A DNA stretch of 64,000 bases from Hyphomicrobiales bacterium. GTDB taxonomy: Bacteria; Pseudomonadota; Alphaproteobacteria; Rhizobiales; Phreatobacteraceae. Numbering within the stretch: position 1 is the first letter of the stretch; the number at the start of each line of letters is the position of its first letter. Positions 31,286 through 41,766 of the stretch are shown piece after piece. The translations under genes and the position numbers were made by a program. Under the pieces are notes generated by a model. The model searched no databases. It saw nothing but the letters and a program-made list of their open reading frames with translations, and had not been told where the DNA came from. The stretch covers positions 372,001 to 436,000 of the forward strand of contig JAFKKV010000010.1 in NCBI GenBank assembly GCA_017304475.1. Direction: 5' to 3'.

Positions 31286-32035
31286 ATGACCATTTCCAAT
31301 GACGAAGACCTGATCCGGCTCAAGGCGATCGGCCAGATCGTCGCCCGCGTCCTCGAGGCCATGGGCGCGGCGATCGAGCCGGGCATGACCACCGCCGAGC
31401 TCGACGGCATCGGACGCGCGCTCCTGGACAAGGCCGGCGCCCGCCCGGCCCCGGAAATGGCCTATGGCTTTCCCGGCGCCACCTGCATCAGCGTTAATGA
31501 GGAGATCGCCCACGGCATTCCCGGGCCGCGCGTCATCCGGGCCGGCGATCTCGTCAATATCGATGTCTCCGCCGAGAAGGACGGCCTGTTCGCCGATACC
31601 GGCGCGTCTTTCCCGGTACCGCCGGTCTCGGCCAAGGTCGCCCGGCTCTGCCGCGACGGCCGGCGCGCCATGTGGGCGGGCATCCGCGAGGTCGGCGTCA
31701 ACCGGCCGCTGGCCGGTATCGGCGATGCGGTCGGCGCCTTCGCGGCCAAGAACGGCTATACGCTGGTGCGCAATCTGGCGAGCCACGGCGTCGGCCATTC
31801 CCTGCACGAGGAGCCGACCGAGATCGCCACCTGGCCGGATCGCTCCGAGCGGCGACGGATGACCGAGGGCCTGGTCTTCACCATCGAGCCGTTCCTGTCG
31901 CTCGGCGCCGAATGGGCGGAGGACGGCGAAGACGACTGGACGCTCTACAGCGCGCCGATGGCGCCGACGGTGCAGTACGAACACACGGTCGTGGCCACCC
32001 GCAACGGCGCCGTCGTGGTCACCTTGGCCGGCTGA
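31286..32035 (+). CDS. map: Type I methionine aminopeptidase
   Basis: This 249-residue metalloprotease removes the initiator Met from nascent proteins. The five metal ligands are visible: Asp in NIDVSAEKDG, Asp in FADTGASF, His in GVGHSLHEEP, Glu in FTIEPFLS and Glu in YEHTVVAT; the substrate-binding His lies in NEEIAHGIPG. Length and order match type Ia without an SH3-like N-terminal extension. No other translation genes are near, so it may be a second Map beside the housekeeping one. The ribosome-binding site is weak. Confidence 0.92.
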   Translation: MTISNDEDLIRLKAIGQIVARVLEAMGAAIEPGMTTAELDGIGRALLDKAGARPAPEMAYGFPGATCISVNEEIAHGIPGPRVIRAGDLVNIDVSAEKDGLFADTGASFPVPPVSAKVARLCRDGRRAMWAGIREVGVNRPLAGIGDAVGAFAAKNGYTLVRNLASHGVGHSLHEEPTEIATWPDRSERRRMTEGLVFTIEPFLSLGAEWAEDGEDDWTLYSAPMAPTVQYEHTVVATRNGAVVVTLAG

Positions 32036-32050
32036 CGGCGACGGCCGGTT

Positions 32051-32431
32051 TCATTCCGGCGCGTGGCAGACCGCCTCGATATTGTAGCCGTCCGGGTCGC
32101 GCACGAAGGCGCCGTAATAGCTCGGATGATAATGGGCCCGGATGCCGGGCGCGCCATTGTCGGTGCCACCCGCCGCGAGCGCCGCCTGGTGGAAGGCGTC
32201 GACCTCGGCACGCGTCGCCGCGCTGAAGGCAATGTGGAGGCGCCCCTGATGGGCGCCGCCACCGCTGACCCAGAAGAACGGCCGGTCGCTGCCGAAGCCG
32301 CTGACCTCTCGGCCCGGATCGGAGAACTCCATCAGGATCTTGATGCCGAGCGGCGCCAGGGCCGCCGCGTAGAAGGCCCGGGCGCGCCGGTAATCGCTCG
32401 CCGACACGCCGAGATGATCGAGTCCGCTCAT
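32051..32431 (-). CDS. VOC-family (glyoxalase/dioxygenase fold) protein
   Basis: This 126-residue protein has the beta-alpha-beta-beta-beta pair of the vicinal oxygen chelate fold: MSGLDHLGVSASDYRRARAFY at the N-terminus, HIAFSAATRAEVDAFHQAAL in the middle and FVRDPDGYNIEAVCH at the end. Metal-ligand candidates are His6, His near the middle and Glu of NIEAV. The substrate is unknown. GGAGGAGAGC precedes the ATG. It is convergent with map (15 bp between stops) and follows the hydroxyacid dehydrogenase by 34 bp, possibly as its operon partner. Confidence 0.86.
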   Translation of the reverse strand: MSGLDHLGVSASDYRRARAFYAAALAPLGIKILMEFSDPGREVSGFGSDRPFFWVSGGGAHQGRLHIAFSAATRAEVDAFHQAALAAGGTDNGAPGIRAHYHPSYYGAFVRDPDGYNIEAVCHAPE

Positions 32432-32465
32432 GCTCTCCTCCCCTGCGGGCGGCCGGCGCCCGTCG

Positions 32466-33443
32466 CTAGATCACCTGATTGGCAAGCGTCGCCTCGCCGC
32501 GGCCGAGCCGGCCGAGATTCTCGATCAGGAGGTCGACCACGCGCGCCTCATAGGCCGCGGTCTCGCCCCCGACATGCGGCGTGATCAGCACGTTCTCGAA
32601 ACCCCAGAGCGGCGAGCCGGCAGGCAGGGGCTCCTCGCGCAGCACATCGAGACCGGCGCCGGCAATGCCGCCCGCCTTGATCGCCTCGATCAACGCATCC
32701 TCGTCGACCACCTTGCCGCGCGCGCAATTGATCAGCAGCGCCGAGGGCTTCATCCGGCCGAGCATGCCGGCATCGATCAGATGCGTCGTTTCAGGGGTCA
32801 GCGGACAGGTCAGCGCGACGATGTCGGCCTGTCCGATCGCCTCGGCCAGTTGGTCGGGCGAGACCAGCCGGTCGACGCCGGCGAGCTTGACCGAGGTATC
32901 GCGCTTGACGCCGGTCACCGCCATGTCGAAGGCCCTGGCGAAACGGGCGAGCCGCAATCCGATGCCGCCGAGCCCGACGATCAGCAGCGACTTGCCGGCA
33001 AGCTCGTCCTCGCGCTCCGCCGGGTTGCCGATCATCGGCCGCCAGAAGCGCTTGGCCTGGTTGTCCCGGCTGGTGTGGATCTTGCGGGTCAGCGCCAGCA
33101 TCAGACCCATGGCATGCTCGGCCACCGCATTGGCATTGACGCCCTGCGCGCTGGCGAGCCTGATGCCGCGCTGGCGCAGCACGCCGAGATCATATTGGTC
33201 GAGGCCGGCGCTGATCGACTGGATGAAGCGCAGCTTGCCGGCGCGCTCGACGGGGGCGTTGCGCCACATGCCGGAGACCACCACGACATCCGCCTCGCCG
33301 ATGCGGGCGGCGAAATCCTCGGCATTGCGCACCTCGAAGGACTTCAGGCCGGTTCCGCGCCGGGCGAATTCCTCGCCCATGCGATAGGCGGCGTGGGCAA
33401 AGCAGATGGTGAGGTCGGAAGCGGCGGGAAACGATGCGGTCAT
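32466..33443 (-). CDS. D-2-hydroxyacid dehydrogenase
   Basis: This 325-residue NAD(P)-dependent enzyme interconverts a 2-oxoacid and D-2-hydroxyacid. The Rossmann motif is LLIVGLGGIGLRLARFAR. The catalytic triad is Arg in NCARGKVVDE, Glu in LREEPLP and His in TPHVGGETAA. It belongs to the glyoxylate/hydroxypyruvate reductase-like group of D-2-hydroxyacid dehydrogenases and has no ACT domain, unlike SerA here. The substrate is undetermined. It is upstream of the VOC gene and divergent from the deacetylase. Confidence 0.88.
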   Translation of the reverse strand: MTASFPAASDLTICFAHAAYRMGEEFARRGTGLKSFEVRNAEDFAARIGEADVVVVSGMWRNAPVERAGKLRFIQSISAGLDQYDLGVLRQRGIRLASAQGVNANAVAEHAMGLMLALTRKIHTSRDNQAKRFWRPMIGNPAEREDELAGKSLLIVGLGGIGLRLARFARAFDMAVTGVKRDTSVKLAGVDRLVSPDQLAEAIGQADIVALTCPLTPETTHLIDAGMLGRMKPSALLINCARGKVVDEDALIEAIKAGGIAGAGLDVLREEPLPAGSPLWGFENVLITPHVGGETAAYEARVVDLLIENLGRLGRGEATLANQVI

Positions 33444-33609
33444 GGCAAATCCAGACTGGAGGGCTCGAACGGGATCATGGCGAGGCGCGCGGCGAAGGCA
33501 ACCCGCATGACCGGACGACGAAGGGTCGGCACGGCACTTGCCTTGAACCGGCCCGATCCGTCAAACCGCCAGGGCGCGCAGCGCCGCCACCGCTTTCGCA
33601 TAGGTTGCC

Positions 33610-34527
33610 ATGACCGCCTCCCCGTCCGCCCCCTACCTGCCCGGCCACGGCCGCTATGCCTATAGCCCGATCCGGGGCCGGCCGGTCTATGACTGGCCCG
33701 GCGGCAAGCGGCTTGCCGTCTATCTCGGCGTCAATCTCGAACATTTCGCTTTCGGCACCGGCCTCGGCGCCGAACTCGCGCCGGCCGGCCCGCAACCCGA
33801 CGTGCTCAATTACGCCTGGCGCGACTACGGCAACCGCGTCGGCATCTGGCGCATGATCGACCTGTTCGACCGGTTGCGGCTGCCTGCCTCGGTGCTGGTG
33901 AACAGTGCGATCTACGGCTATTGCCCCGAGGTGATGGATGCCTTCCGGGCGCGTGGCGACGAGGTGCTCGGCCATGGCCGCAGCAATTCGGAGCGCCAGG
34001 GTGTGCTCGACGAGGTCTCCGAGCGCCAGTTGATCGCCGAGACCACGGCGACGATCGCGGCGGCCGAGGGCACGCCGCCCAAAGGCTGGCTCGGCCCCTG
34101 GATCTCGCAGAGCCACGTGACACCCGATCTGCTCGCCGAAGCCGGTTATGGCTACCTGCTCGACTGGTGCCAGGACGACCAGCCGATCTGGTTCGCCACC
34201 CGCGACAAGGGGCGCATCCTCAGCCTGCCCTACCCGCAGGAACTGAACGACATTCCCTCCATCGTGGCGCGCAAGGACTCGGCCGAGCAATTCGCCGCGA
34301 TGATCATCGACCAGTTCGACGAGATGCTGGAACAGTCGGCCTCGGGGCCGCTGGTCATGGGCATCGCGCTGCATCCCTATATCGTCGGCCAGCCCTACCG
34401 GCTGCGCCATCTGCGCCGGGCGCTCGCCCATATCGCCGAGAGGCGCGAGCAGGTCTGGATCACCACCGCCGGCGCCATCGCCGCCCATGTCGCCGCCCTG
34501 CCCCAGGGCATCGTTCCGGGGTCGTGA
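33610..34527 (+). CDS. Polysaccharide deacetylase-like hydrolase (CE4/PuuE superfamily)
   Basis: This 305-residue NodB-homology protein has a seven-stranded-barrel pattern: RLAVYLGVNLEHFAFG at the first strand, YGNRVGIWRMIDLFDRL, then GHGRSNSERQ (the HGxxN-type motif) and WLGPWISQSHVTPDLLAEAG. ALHPYIVGQPYRLRHLR supplies the late His. This subgroup includes PuuE-type allantoinases and peptidoglycan or chitin deacetylases. The missing signal peptide favours a cytoplasmic amidohydrolase, perhaps on a ureide, which would fit the hpx genes elsewhere in the window. The ATG at 33610 is preferred by composition. Confidence 0.8.
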   Translation: MTASPSAPYLPGHGRYAYSPIRGRPVYDWPGGKRLAVYLGVNLEHFAFGTGLGAELAPAGPQPDVLNYAWRDYGNRVGIWRMIDLFDRLRLPASVLVNSAIYGYCPEVMDAFRARGDEVLGHGRSNSERQGVLDEVSERQLIAETTATIAAAEGTPPKGWLGPWISQSHVTPDLLAEAGYGYLLDWCQDDQPIWFATRDKGRILSLPYPQELNDIPSIVARKDSAEQFAAMIIDQFDEMLEQSASGPLVMGIALHPYIVGQPYRLRHLRRALAHIAERREQVWITTAGAIAAHVAALPQGIVPGS

Positions 34528-34582
34528 GGGCGGCACTCAATACGGCCGTCCCCGTCCAGCGTCATGGCGGGCGTCGCAGGGT

Positions 34583-34768
34583 CTCTACGTCACCCCCGGC
34601 GAGCGAAGCGAGGGAAGGGGGTCCAGGGCCGCTTGGCCGCGCTCGCGGCCTCATCTGTTGAGGTGATTTCGCCGTGGCGGCAGTCGCGCTCTGCAACCCC
34701 TGGACCCCCTTCCCTCGCCTCCGCAGAAGCAAGGGCTTCTGCTCCGGCTCGCCGGGGGTGACGTAGAG
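34583..34768. repeat. Long imperfect palindrome with nested hairpin
   Basis: The left arm CTCTACGTCACCCCCGGCGA (from 34583) onward to 34628 is complementary to two right-arm blocks, 34698-34718 and 34747-34768. The right arm is interrupted by a 28-nt insert holding its own hairpin (AGAAGC-AAGGG-CTTCT). The loop between the arms is about 70 bp. This looks like an extragenic palindromic (REP/mosaic) element between the deacetylase and binding-protein genes; the small ORF inside it is not a gene. Confidence 0.8.
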
Positions 34769-34826
34769 AGTTTTTCGGCAGCCAGTCGATCCGCTCTGCC
34801 GGCTGATTCGAATGCTCGCCCTTCCC

Positions 34827-35858
34827 TCAGCTCACCTTATAGGCGAGTTCGCGCTCCGCCCGCGCCGGCAGGAACGACCGGTTGAAGATCTCGGCGGCCG
34901 CCGGCGTACGCGCCAGTTCGTAGCCGGTCACCACCATGCCGATCGCCCGTGTCAGGCGGTCGTCCTTGACGTCGCCCGAACCGATCTCGCGCAGCTCCGG
35001 CGAGATGATCAGCTTGTCGAAGGCATATTGCAGCCGGCGCTTCTCGACCGGGATATTGACCAGGCCGTCATAGGCCTGCACCGCGGCCATCGCCATGGTC
35101 TGATCGGCAGCGACCTCGATGCTCGCCCGGTTCACCGCCTTGACCAGCCCGGCCACCGCGCGCGGATTGTCGCGGATCAGCTTCTGCGACACCATCATGC
35201 CGTTGGAATAGAGATCGAGGCCGTAATCGCCGAAAGCGAACCAGGTGAAATCCTTGTCCGGATCCTGGCGGTTCAGCACCAGGTTGAAATAGCTGGTGAT
35301 GTTGAACACCAGGGCCGCGTCGATCTGGCCCTGGATCAGCATCGGCTCCTGCAGGTTCGGCGCCATGCTGGTCAGCTTCATCTTGGCGAGGTCGAGATTG
35401 TTGGCCTTGGCGAAGACCGGCAGGAGCCGGGTGGTCGGGGTGCCCGGGGCGCCGCCCAGCGTGCGTCCCTCCAGGTCGCGAATGGTCTTGATGCCGCTCG
35501 ACGTCTTGGCGACGAAGGCGAAAGGCGGCTGGTTCCACATCTGGTAGACCATGACGGGCGTGTCCGCCGGCCGCGTCGCTGCATTCTGAATAATCGCATT
35601 GATGTCGCCGAAGCCTGCATCATAGGCACCGCCCATGATGCGCGTGACGGTTGCGCCGGAGCCTTCGCCCTGGTCGATGACCACATCCAGGCCCGCCTCG
35701 CGGAAATAGCCCTTGTCGCGCGCCACGAAAAACGGCGCATCCGACCCCTGGGTCTTCCACCCCAAGGTGAACTTGATCGATGTCGGCGCCTGCGCCCGCA
35801 CATGTGGCGCGAAAAGCGTCAGACCGAGGGCCGCGGCTGCTGTCCGGCGAGTGATCAT
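34827..35858 (-). CDS. Periplasmic substrate-binding protein (NMT1/THI5-like)
   Basis: This 343-residue ABC-transporter binding protein starts with a short Arg-Arg signal (MITRRTAAAALGLTLFAPHVRAQ), probably Sec or Tat exported. The mature part has NMT1 features: FTLGWKTQGSDAPFFVARDK, GYFREAGLDVVIDQGEGSG, GGAYDAGFGDINA and GRTLGGAPGTPTTRLL. Ligands of the family include pyrimidine precursors, taurine, nitrate and aromatic sulfonates. No permease or ATPase gene is adjacent, so its transporter is encoded elsewhere. GGAG precedes the ATG. Confidence 0.87.
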   Translation of the reverse strand: MITRRTAAAALGLTLFAPHVRAQAPTSIKFTLGWKTQGSDAPFFVARDKGYFREAGLDVVIDQGEGSGATVTRIMGGAYDAGFGDINAIIQNAATRPADTPVMVYQMWNQPPFAFVAKTSSGIKTIRDLEGRTLGGAPGTPTTRLLPVFAKANNLDLAKMKLTSMAPNLQEPMLIQGQIDAALVFNITSYFNLVLNRQDPDKDFTWFAFGDYGLDLYSNGMMVSQKLIRDNPRAVAGLVKAVNRASIEVAADQTMAMAAVQAYDGLVNIPVEKRRLQYAFDKLIISPELREIGSGDVKDDRLTRAIGMVVTGYELARTPAAAEIFNRSFLPARAERELAYKVS

Positions 35859-35973
35859 GGTCTTGCTCCGTGCTGAGGCTCACGCTTTGCGTGGCCGGCC
35901 ATGCCGGAGCGAGGCTTCGCAAGAACTTTGCCAGAGTGCCGCGCGTGGCGCGCCAGGGACCTGCGGCCCAAGC

Positions 35974-37074
35974 CTAACGATGCTCGGGCGGCGCGCGAAA
36001 GATCTCCTCCTCACCCACCCGGTCGGTCCGGCGGCGACCGTCCAGCGTCAGGCAGCCGCCGCCCGCCACCGCGACCACCACGGCCTCGCCACGCAGCACG
36101 CGCGTCGTCTGCACGAGATCGCATGGCCCCACCGTCCAGCGATGGCTGATCTGCTGCAGGCTCGACCAGGACACGACGTCGCCGGGCAAGTCGAGCGTGG
36201 ACGCGAACCGCCGCGCCTGCGGGTTCCACACCGGCACGCGGAGCGGCTTGATCCGGCTGAAGCCCTCGCCCCCGGCGAGATAGAGCCGGCTCGTCGAAAC
36301 GCCGTCGGCGCGGCGGCAGAACACCACGAAGACGGCATCGCCGTCGCCGAGCCAGAGGCCGTGATTGACCGTGATATCGGCCGGCGGCGCATCACGGCGG
36401 CCGATGACCGGAATGTCGCCGCGGCAATCCGGCGCGAGCCGGCGATGCGCCGCCAGCACCTGCGGCGGCAGGGCGGCAATGCCGGCATTCGATGCGGCAA
36501 GCCGCTGGGCGATATCGTCGCGCGCCGCGGTCGAAAGCCGTGGCGCCGATGGCGAGCCGGCGTCCCGATTGGTGTCGGAGCGGCCTTGCTGGCGGTCGAT
36601 CCAGGCGAGGTCGGCGCGCAGCGCCGGCACGTCGACGACCGTCCCCCGCGAGCGGCCGGGCAGATTGACCGTCAAGCCCGAGCGCCGGTCGCCCTGGGCG
36701 ATGAGCCGCGCCAGCAATGCGGTGGCCTTGGCCCGGTCGCGCAGCACGGCACGGCCGGCGGCGCCCTGCATGGCCCAGTCGCCGGCGGCAAAGGCGAGCG
36801 GCGCTTCACCGCCCGCACCGGCCGCCTCGAAGGTGAGCGTCGCGCCCGGCATGGCCTCGTCGAGGACGGCGATCTCCCAGATGGCACCGGGCTGGTAGCT
36901 GCGGCTGATCTCGATCTGGCCGGCGCGCAGGGCGCAGCGATCGAGCACCACCGAACAGCCGAGCCCCTGTGCCGACGAATGCCGGCTGCCGTCGGCCTCG
37001 GCCGCCACCCCCATGCTCAGCCCCAGGCTTCCGGCAAGGCCCAGCACGGCGGCGGCGAAGCGAAACACGGTCAT
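35974..37074 (-). CDS. Secreted protein of unknown function
   Basis: This 366-residue protein has a signal peptide (FAAAVLGLAGSLGLSMGVAAEA) after MTVFR. The mature chain is hydrophilic and contains five well-spaced Cys residues, for example near GLGCSVVLDRCALRAG and in HRWTVGPCDLVQ, which could form disulfides. The C-terminus is Gly-rich with CLTLDGRRRTDRV. Its Cys pattern and length are somewhat like DUF1176 periplasmic proteins, but I cannot assign it. The start at 37074 removes a Pro/Arg-rich upstream stretch. Confidence 0.65.
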   Translation of the reverse strand: MTVFRFAAAVLGLAGSLGLSMGVAAEADGSRHSSAQGLGCSVVLDRCALRAGQIEISRSYQPGAIWEIAVLDEAMPGATLTFEAAGAGGEAPLAFAAGDWAMQGAAGRAVLRDRAKATALLARLIAQGDRRSGLTVNLPGRSRGTVVDVPALRADLAWIDRQQGRSDTNRDAGSPSAPRLSTAARDDIAQRLAASNAGIAALPPQVLAAHRRLAPDCRGDIPVIGRRDAPPADITVNHGLWLGDGDAVFVVFCRRADGVSTSRLYLAGGEGFSRIKPLRVPVWNPQARRFASTLDLPGDVVSWSSLQQISHRWTVGPCDLVQTTRVLRGEAVVVAVAGGGCLTLDGRRRTDRVGEEEIFRAPPEHR

Positions 37075-37156
37075 GGCGATCCTGCCGGAACGGGAAAGAG
37101 CCCCCTCTTCGCCCGCCGCGGTTTCAGCCGCCCGACGCCGCGCCGGCCGGCCTGTT

Positions 37157-38149
37157 TCAGCCGGCCGCGCGCTGCGGCCAGCGGGTCGCGCCGGCGAGTT
37201 CGGCCTGCGCCGCGGCATATTCGCGTTTCAGCCGGCCGACGAATTCACCCGTGCTCTCGACGCCGTTGACCGCGCCGATACCCTGGCCCGAACCCCAGAT
37301 GTCGCGCCAGGCCTTGCTCTTGGACGAACCGCCGGAGCCGAAGCTCATCTTGCTCGGGTCGCCGTCGGGCAGATTGTCGGGATCGAGGCCGGCATTGACG
37401 ATCGAAGCCTTGAGGTAATTGCCGTGCACCCCGGTGAACAGGCTGGAATAGACGATGTCGCTGGCCTTGCCATCGACGATGGCCTGCTTGTAGGCCTCCG
37501 TCGCATTGGCCTCGCGGGTGGCGATGAAGGCCGAGCCGATATAGGCGAGATCGGCGCCCATGGCCTGGGCCGCCAGCACCGCGCGGCCGGTGGCGATCGC
37601 TCCCGACAGCGCCAGCGGGCCGTCGAAGAACTGCCGGATCTCCTGGATCAATGCGATCGGCGAGATCATCCCGGCATGGCCGCCGGCCCCGGCGGCGACC
37701 GCGATCAAGCCGTCGGCGCCCTTTTCCAGGGCCTTGCGGGCATGGGTGATGTTGATCACGTCATGCAGCGTGATGCCGCCATAGGAATGGATCGCCTCGT
37801 TCAGCTCGGGCCGCGCGCCCAGCGAGGTGATGACGACCGGCACCTTGTATTTCACGCAGAGATCGATGTCGTGCTGCAGCCGGTCATTCGACTTGTGCAC
37901 GATCTGATTGACCGCGAACGGCGCCGAGGGAGCATGCGGATTGGCCTCGTCATAGGCGCCCAGCTCGTCGATCACCCGCTTCAGCCAATCTTCCAGCACC
38001 GGGCCGGGACGCGCGTTGAGCGCCGGGAAGGAGCCGACGACCCCGGCCTTGCATTGCGCGATGACGAGATCCGGATTGGACACGATGAACAGCGGCGAGC
38101 CGATCACGGGGAGCTGGAGGCGGCCGGTGAGCGAGGCGGGAAGCGTCAT
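37157..38149 (-). CDS. Nitronate monooxygenase (2-nitropropane dioxygenase family)
   Basis: This 330-residue FMN-dependent TIM-barrel enzyme oxidises nitronates to carbonyls and nitrite. Family blocks are LPVIGSPLFIVSNPDLVIAQ, VVGSFPALNARPGPVLEDWL, ADGLIAVAAGAGGHAGMISP (the FMN phosphate-binding Gly-rich turn with the family Gly-Gly-His) and IGSAFIATREANATEAYK. It resembles class I NMOs. The ATG at 38149 (MTLPASL) aligns with homologues; an earlier ATG at 38194 also exists. It follows flbD's end with its own promoter region. Confidence 0.88.
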   Translation of the reverse strand: MTLPASLTGRLQLPVIGSPLFIVSNPDLVIAQCKAGVVGSFPALNARPGPVLEDWLKRVIDELGAYDEANPHAPSAPFAVNQIVHKSNDRLQHDIDLCVKYKVPVVITSLGARPELNEAIHSYGGITLHDVINITHARKALEKGADGLIAVAAGAGGHAGMISPIALIQEIRQFFDGPLALSGAIATGRAVLAAQAMGADLAYIGSAFIATREANATEAYKQAIVDGKASDIVYSSLFTGVHGNYLKASIVNAGLDPDNLPDGDPSKMSFGSGGSSKSKAWRDIWGSGQGIGAVNGVESTGEFVGRLKREYAAAQAELAGATRWPQRAAG

Positions 38150-38267
38150 GGGCTTGGGCGATCCGTGGCTGATGAACGGGACGTGTATCGGCACGTCATG
38201 CCATCAAAGCCGATCGCGCCGCGGGACGAAAGCCCCGTCGGAGGACAGATGGCGATCTTGTCCCGCC

Positions 38268-39647
<1,380 letters not shown>

Positions 39648-39660
39648 GGTTCGTGTTCCT

Positions 39661-40032
39661 TCAGCGGTCGGCCTTGATAATTTCGGTCATGGTGACACCG
39701 AGCTTGTCCTCGACGAGCACCACCTCGCCGCGCGCCACGAGGCGATCATTGACATAGATGTCGATCGCCTCGCCCACCTTGCGGTCGAGCTCGAGCACCG
39801 CGCCGGGGCCGAGCTTCAGAAGCTCGCCGACATCCATGCGCGACCGGCCGAGCACGGCGGAGACATGCACGGGCACATCGAACACCGCCTCAAGGTCGGC
39901 CGCGGTCTTCGAGCCGCTGTCGCCCTCGGGCGTGCCGAAAGCGGGGAAGCCCGCCTCGCCCGGCACCAGATCGATATCGGCATCCTGTTCGAGATCGGGC
40001 AGCGGCATGCCGTTTTCGGGTGTGTCGGTCAT
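39661..40032 (-). CDS. fliN: Flagellar motor switch protein FliN
   Basis: This 123-residue C-ring component has an acidic N-terminal linker ([20 protein letters not shown]) and a SpoA/FliN domain: [40 protein letters not shown] and [20 protein letters not shown]. It carries torque-switch and export docking functions with FliG and FliM. Its ATG overlaps the fliH stop (ATGA at 40029-40032). The very long upstream reading is antisense noise. Confidence 0.93.
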   Translation of the reverse strand: MTDTPENGMPLPDLEQDADIDLVPGEAGFPAFGTPEGDSGSKTAADLEAVFDVPVHVSAVLGRSRMDVGELLKLGPGAVLELDRKVGEAIDIYVNDRLVARGEVVLVEDKLGVTMTEIIKADR

Positions 40033-40670
40033 GGCGTCCTCTCGAAGTCGGCGGATGTTTCGGGGCCGAGATAGCGCTGCACCGCTTCGGCGATCCTCAG
40101 GGCGGTCTCGTCGCGGTCCAGCACGATGCCGCCGGTCGACCATTCGATGCGGCAATCGCCCGGCGCGATGATCGGCTCGGCCAGGATGACCAGGCGCCCG
40201 TCGAAGCCGCGCTCGGCGGCGAGCCGGGTCAGTTCGGTGCGGGCATCCTCGAGCAGGTCGTCATGCACGCGCACCACCAGATGCGGCACGCTGCGCAGGT
40301 TGGCGAAGCAGTCGCCGGCCAGGGCGCGGATCTCGGCGAGCGGCTGGCGCTCGATCAGCGAGGCGGCGAGCTTGGTGGCGACCGCCACCGCGATGTCGAT
40401 CGCCTCCTGCTCGAGCCGTCCCTCCAGCACCGCCAGCGCGCCGGCGGCTTCCACCATCCGGCTGCCGATGCTGCTGAGTGCCTGTGCCCTCTGCCGCTCG
40501 ATCGACGCCATGGCCTGGCCCTCGCCCTGCGCCAGGCCGGCCGAATGACTCTCCTGACGGACCATCGCCAGCAGGGACTGGTGCTCGGCCAGCGGCACTT
40601 TGGGCTCGGCCTCCTGCTTCGCCTCGGCGGCGAATTCGGTGTCGAACAGGAATTTGACCGGTCTTGCCAT
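40029..40670 (-). CDS. fliH: Flagellar export regulator FliH
   Basis: This 213-residue protein corresponds to FlbE/FliH, which holds the FliI ATPase inactive and delivers it to the export gate. The N-terminus (ARPVKFLFDTEF) is typical of the alphaproteobacterial type. The middle is coiled coil (VEAAGALAVLEGRLEQEAID). The C-terminal FliH domain has VVRVHDDLLEDARTELTRLA and the acidic-strand GDCRIEWSTGGIVLDRDE. A second ATG at 40676 is 1 nt after an AGGGA ribosome-binding site; the 40670 ATG has better spacing. fliG ends 10 nt upstream. Confidence 0.87.
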   Translation of the reverse strand: MARPVKFLFDTEFAAEAKQEAEPKVPLAEHQSLLAMVRQESHSAGLAQGEGQAMASIERQRAQALSSIGSRMVEAAGALAVLEGRLEQEAIDIAVAVATKLAASLIERQPLAEIRALAGDCFANLRSVPHLVVRVHDDLLEDARTELTRLAAERGFDGRLVILAEPIIAPGDCRIEWSTGGIVLDRDETALRIAEAVQRYLGPETSADFERTP

Positions 40671-40680
40671 CGCCATGTCC

Positions 40681-41766
40681 CTAGAAGACCAGTTCGTCGT
40701 CGGCACGGTTCTTGGAGATCATGATTTCACCCTTGGCGGCGAGATCCTTGGCGAGGTTGACCAGGATCGCCTGCGCCTCGTCGACATCCTTGAGCCGCAT
40801 CGGCCCGAGTGCCTGCATGTCGTCCTGCAGCATCTTGGCGGCGCGGGTGGACATCTGCTTCAGGAAGAAGTCGCGCATGGTCTGGGTCGCGCCCTTGAGC
40901 GCCACCGCCAGCTTGTCCTTGTCGATCTGGCGCACCAGCGTCTGTGCCGAGCCGGAATCGAGCTTGGCCAGGTCGTCGAAGGTGAACATCAGGTTCTTGA
41001 TGCGCTCGGCCGAGTCGCGGCTCTGCTCTTCCAGCGCGGTCAGGAAACGCGTCTCGGTCTGCCGGTCGAACGAGTTGAAGATCTCGGCCATGGCCTCGTG
41101 GCTGTCGCGCCTGCTGGTCTGCGACAGGTTCGACATGAACTCGGTGCGCAGGGTCTGCTCGATACGCTCCAGCACGTCCTTCTGGATGGCTTCCATCTTG
41201 AGCATGCGGCCGACGACGTCGAGCGCGAATTCCTCCGGCAGGATCGCCAGCACCCGGCCGGCATGTTCCGGCTTGATCTTCGACAGAACGACCGCGACCG
41301 TCTGCGGATATTCGTTCTTCAGATAGTTGGCGAGCACCTGCTCCTGCACGTTGGAGAGCTTCTCCCACATGTTGCGGCCGGCGGGCCCGCGGATTTCTTC
41401 CATCAGCAGCGCCACGCGCTCGGACGGCATGAACTGCGACAGCAGCCGTTCGGTCGCGTCGAAATTGCCCATCAGGCCGCCGGCCGACGACAGCCGGCCG
41501 ACGAATTCGAGCAGCAGGCCCTCGACCACCTCGGCGCCGATATTGCCGAGCTGCGACATGGCGATCGACAATTGGCGGATCTCGTCGTCGTCCAGCATCT
41601 TCCAGATCCGGGCCGACACCTTGTCGCCGAGCGACAGCATCAGCACCCCGGCGCGCTGGGCCCCGGTCAGTCCCTTGGCCGCCTCGGTCGAGACCCGGCC
41701 GCCGCTCGACAGGGTCGCGAGCGCGGAGGCGAATTCGCTTTCACGGGCGGAAATGGCGCCGGTCAT
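40681..41766 (-). CDS. fliG: Flagellar motor switch protein FliG
   Basis: This 361-residue torque-generating C-ring protein has the FliG domains in order: N-terminal ([21 protein letters not shown]), middle with the armadillo repeats and the Gly-Gly/EHPQ-like region ([20 protein letters not shown]), and C-terminal charged torque helix (RVEDL-like [21 protein letters not shown]). Its ATG overlaps the fliF stop (ATGA at 41763-41766). FliH follows after 10 nt. All four junctions in this operon are overlapping or very short. Confidence 0.94.
   Translation of the reverse strand: MTGAISARESEFASALATLSSGGRVSTEAAKGLTGAQRAGVLMLSLGDKVSARIWKMLDDDEIRQLSIAMSQLGNIGAEVVEGLLLEFVGRLSSAGGLMGNFDATERLLSQFMPSERVALLMEEIRGPAGRNMWEKLSNVQEQVLANYLKNEYPQTVAVVLSKIKPEHAGRVLAILPEEFALDVVGRMLKMEAIQKDVLERIEQTLRTEFMSNLSQTSRRDSHEAMAEIFNSFDRQTETRFLTALEEQSRDSAERIKNLMFTFDDLAKLDSGSAQTLVRQIDKDKLAVALKGATQTMRDFFLKQMSTRAAKMLQDDMQALGPMRLKDVDEAQAILVNLAKDLAAKGEIMISKNRADDELVF

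Noticed and set aside
34564..34761. A 65-codon ORF inside the palindrome at 34583-34768.
   Set aside because: It lies wholly in an extragenic palindrome, has no ribosome-binding site and no recognisable motif.
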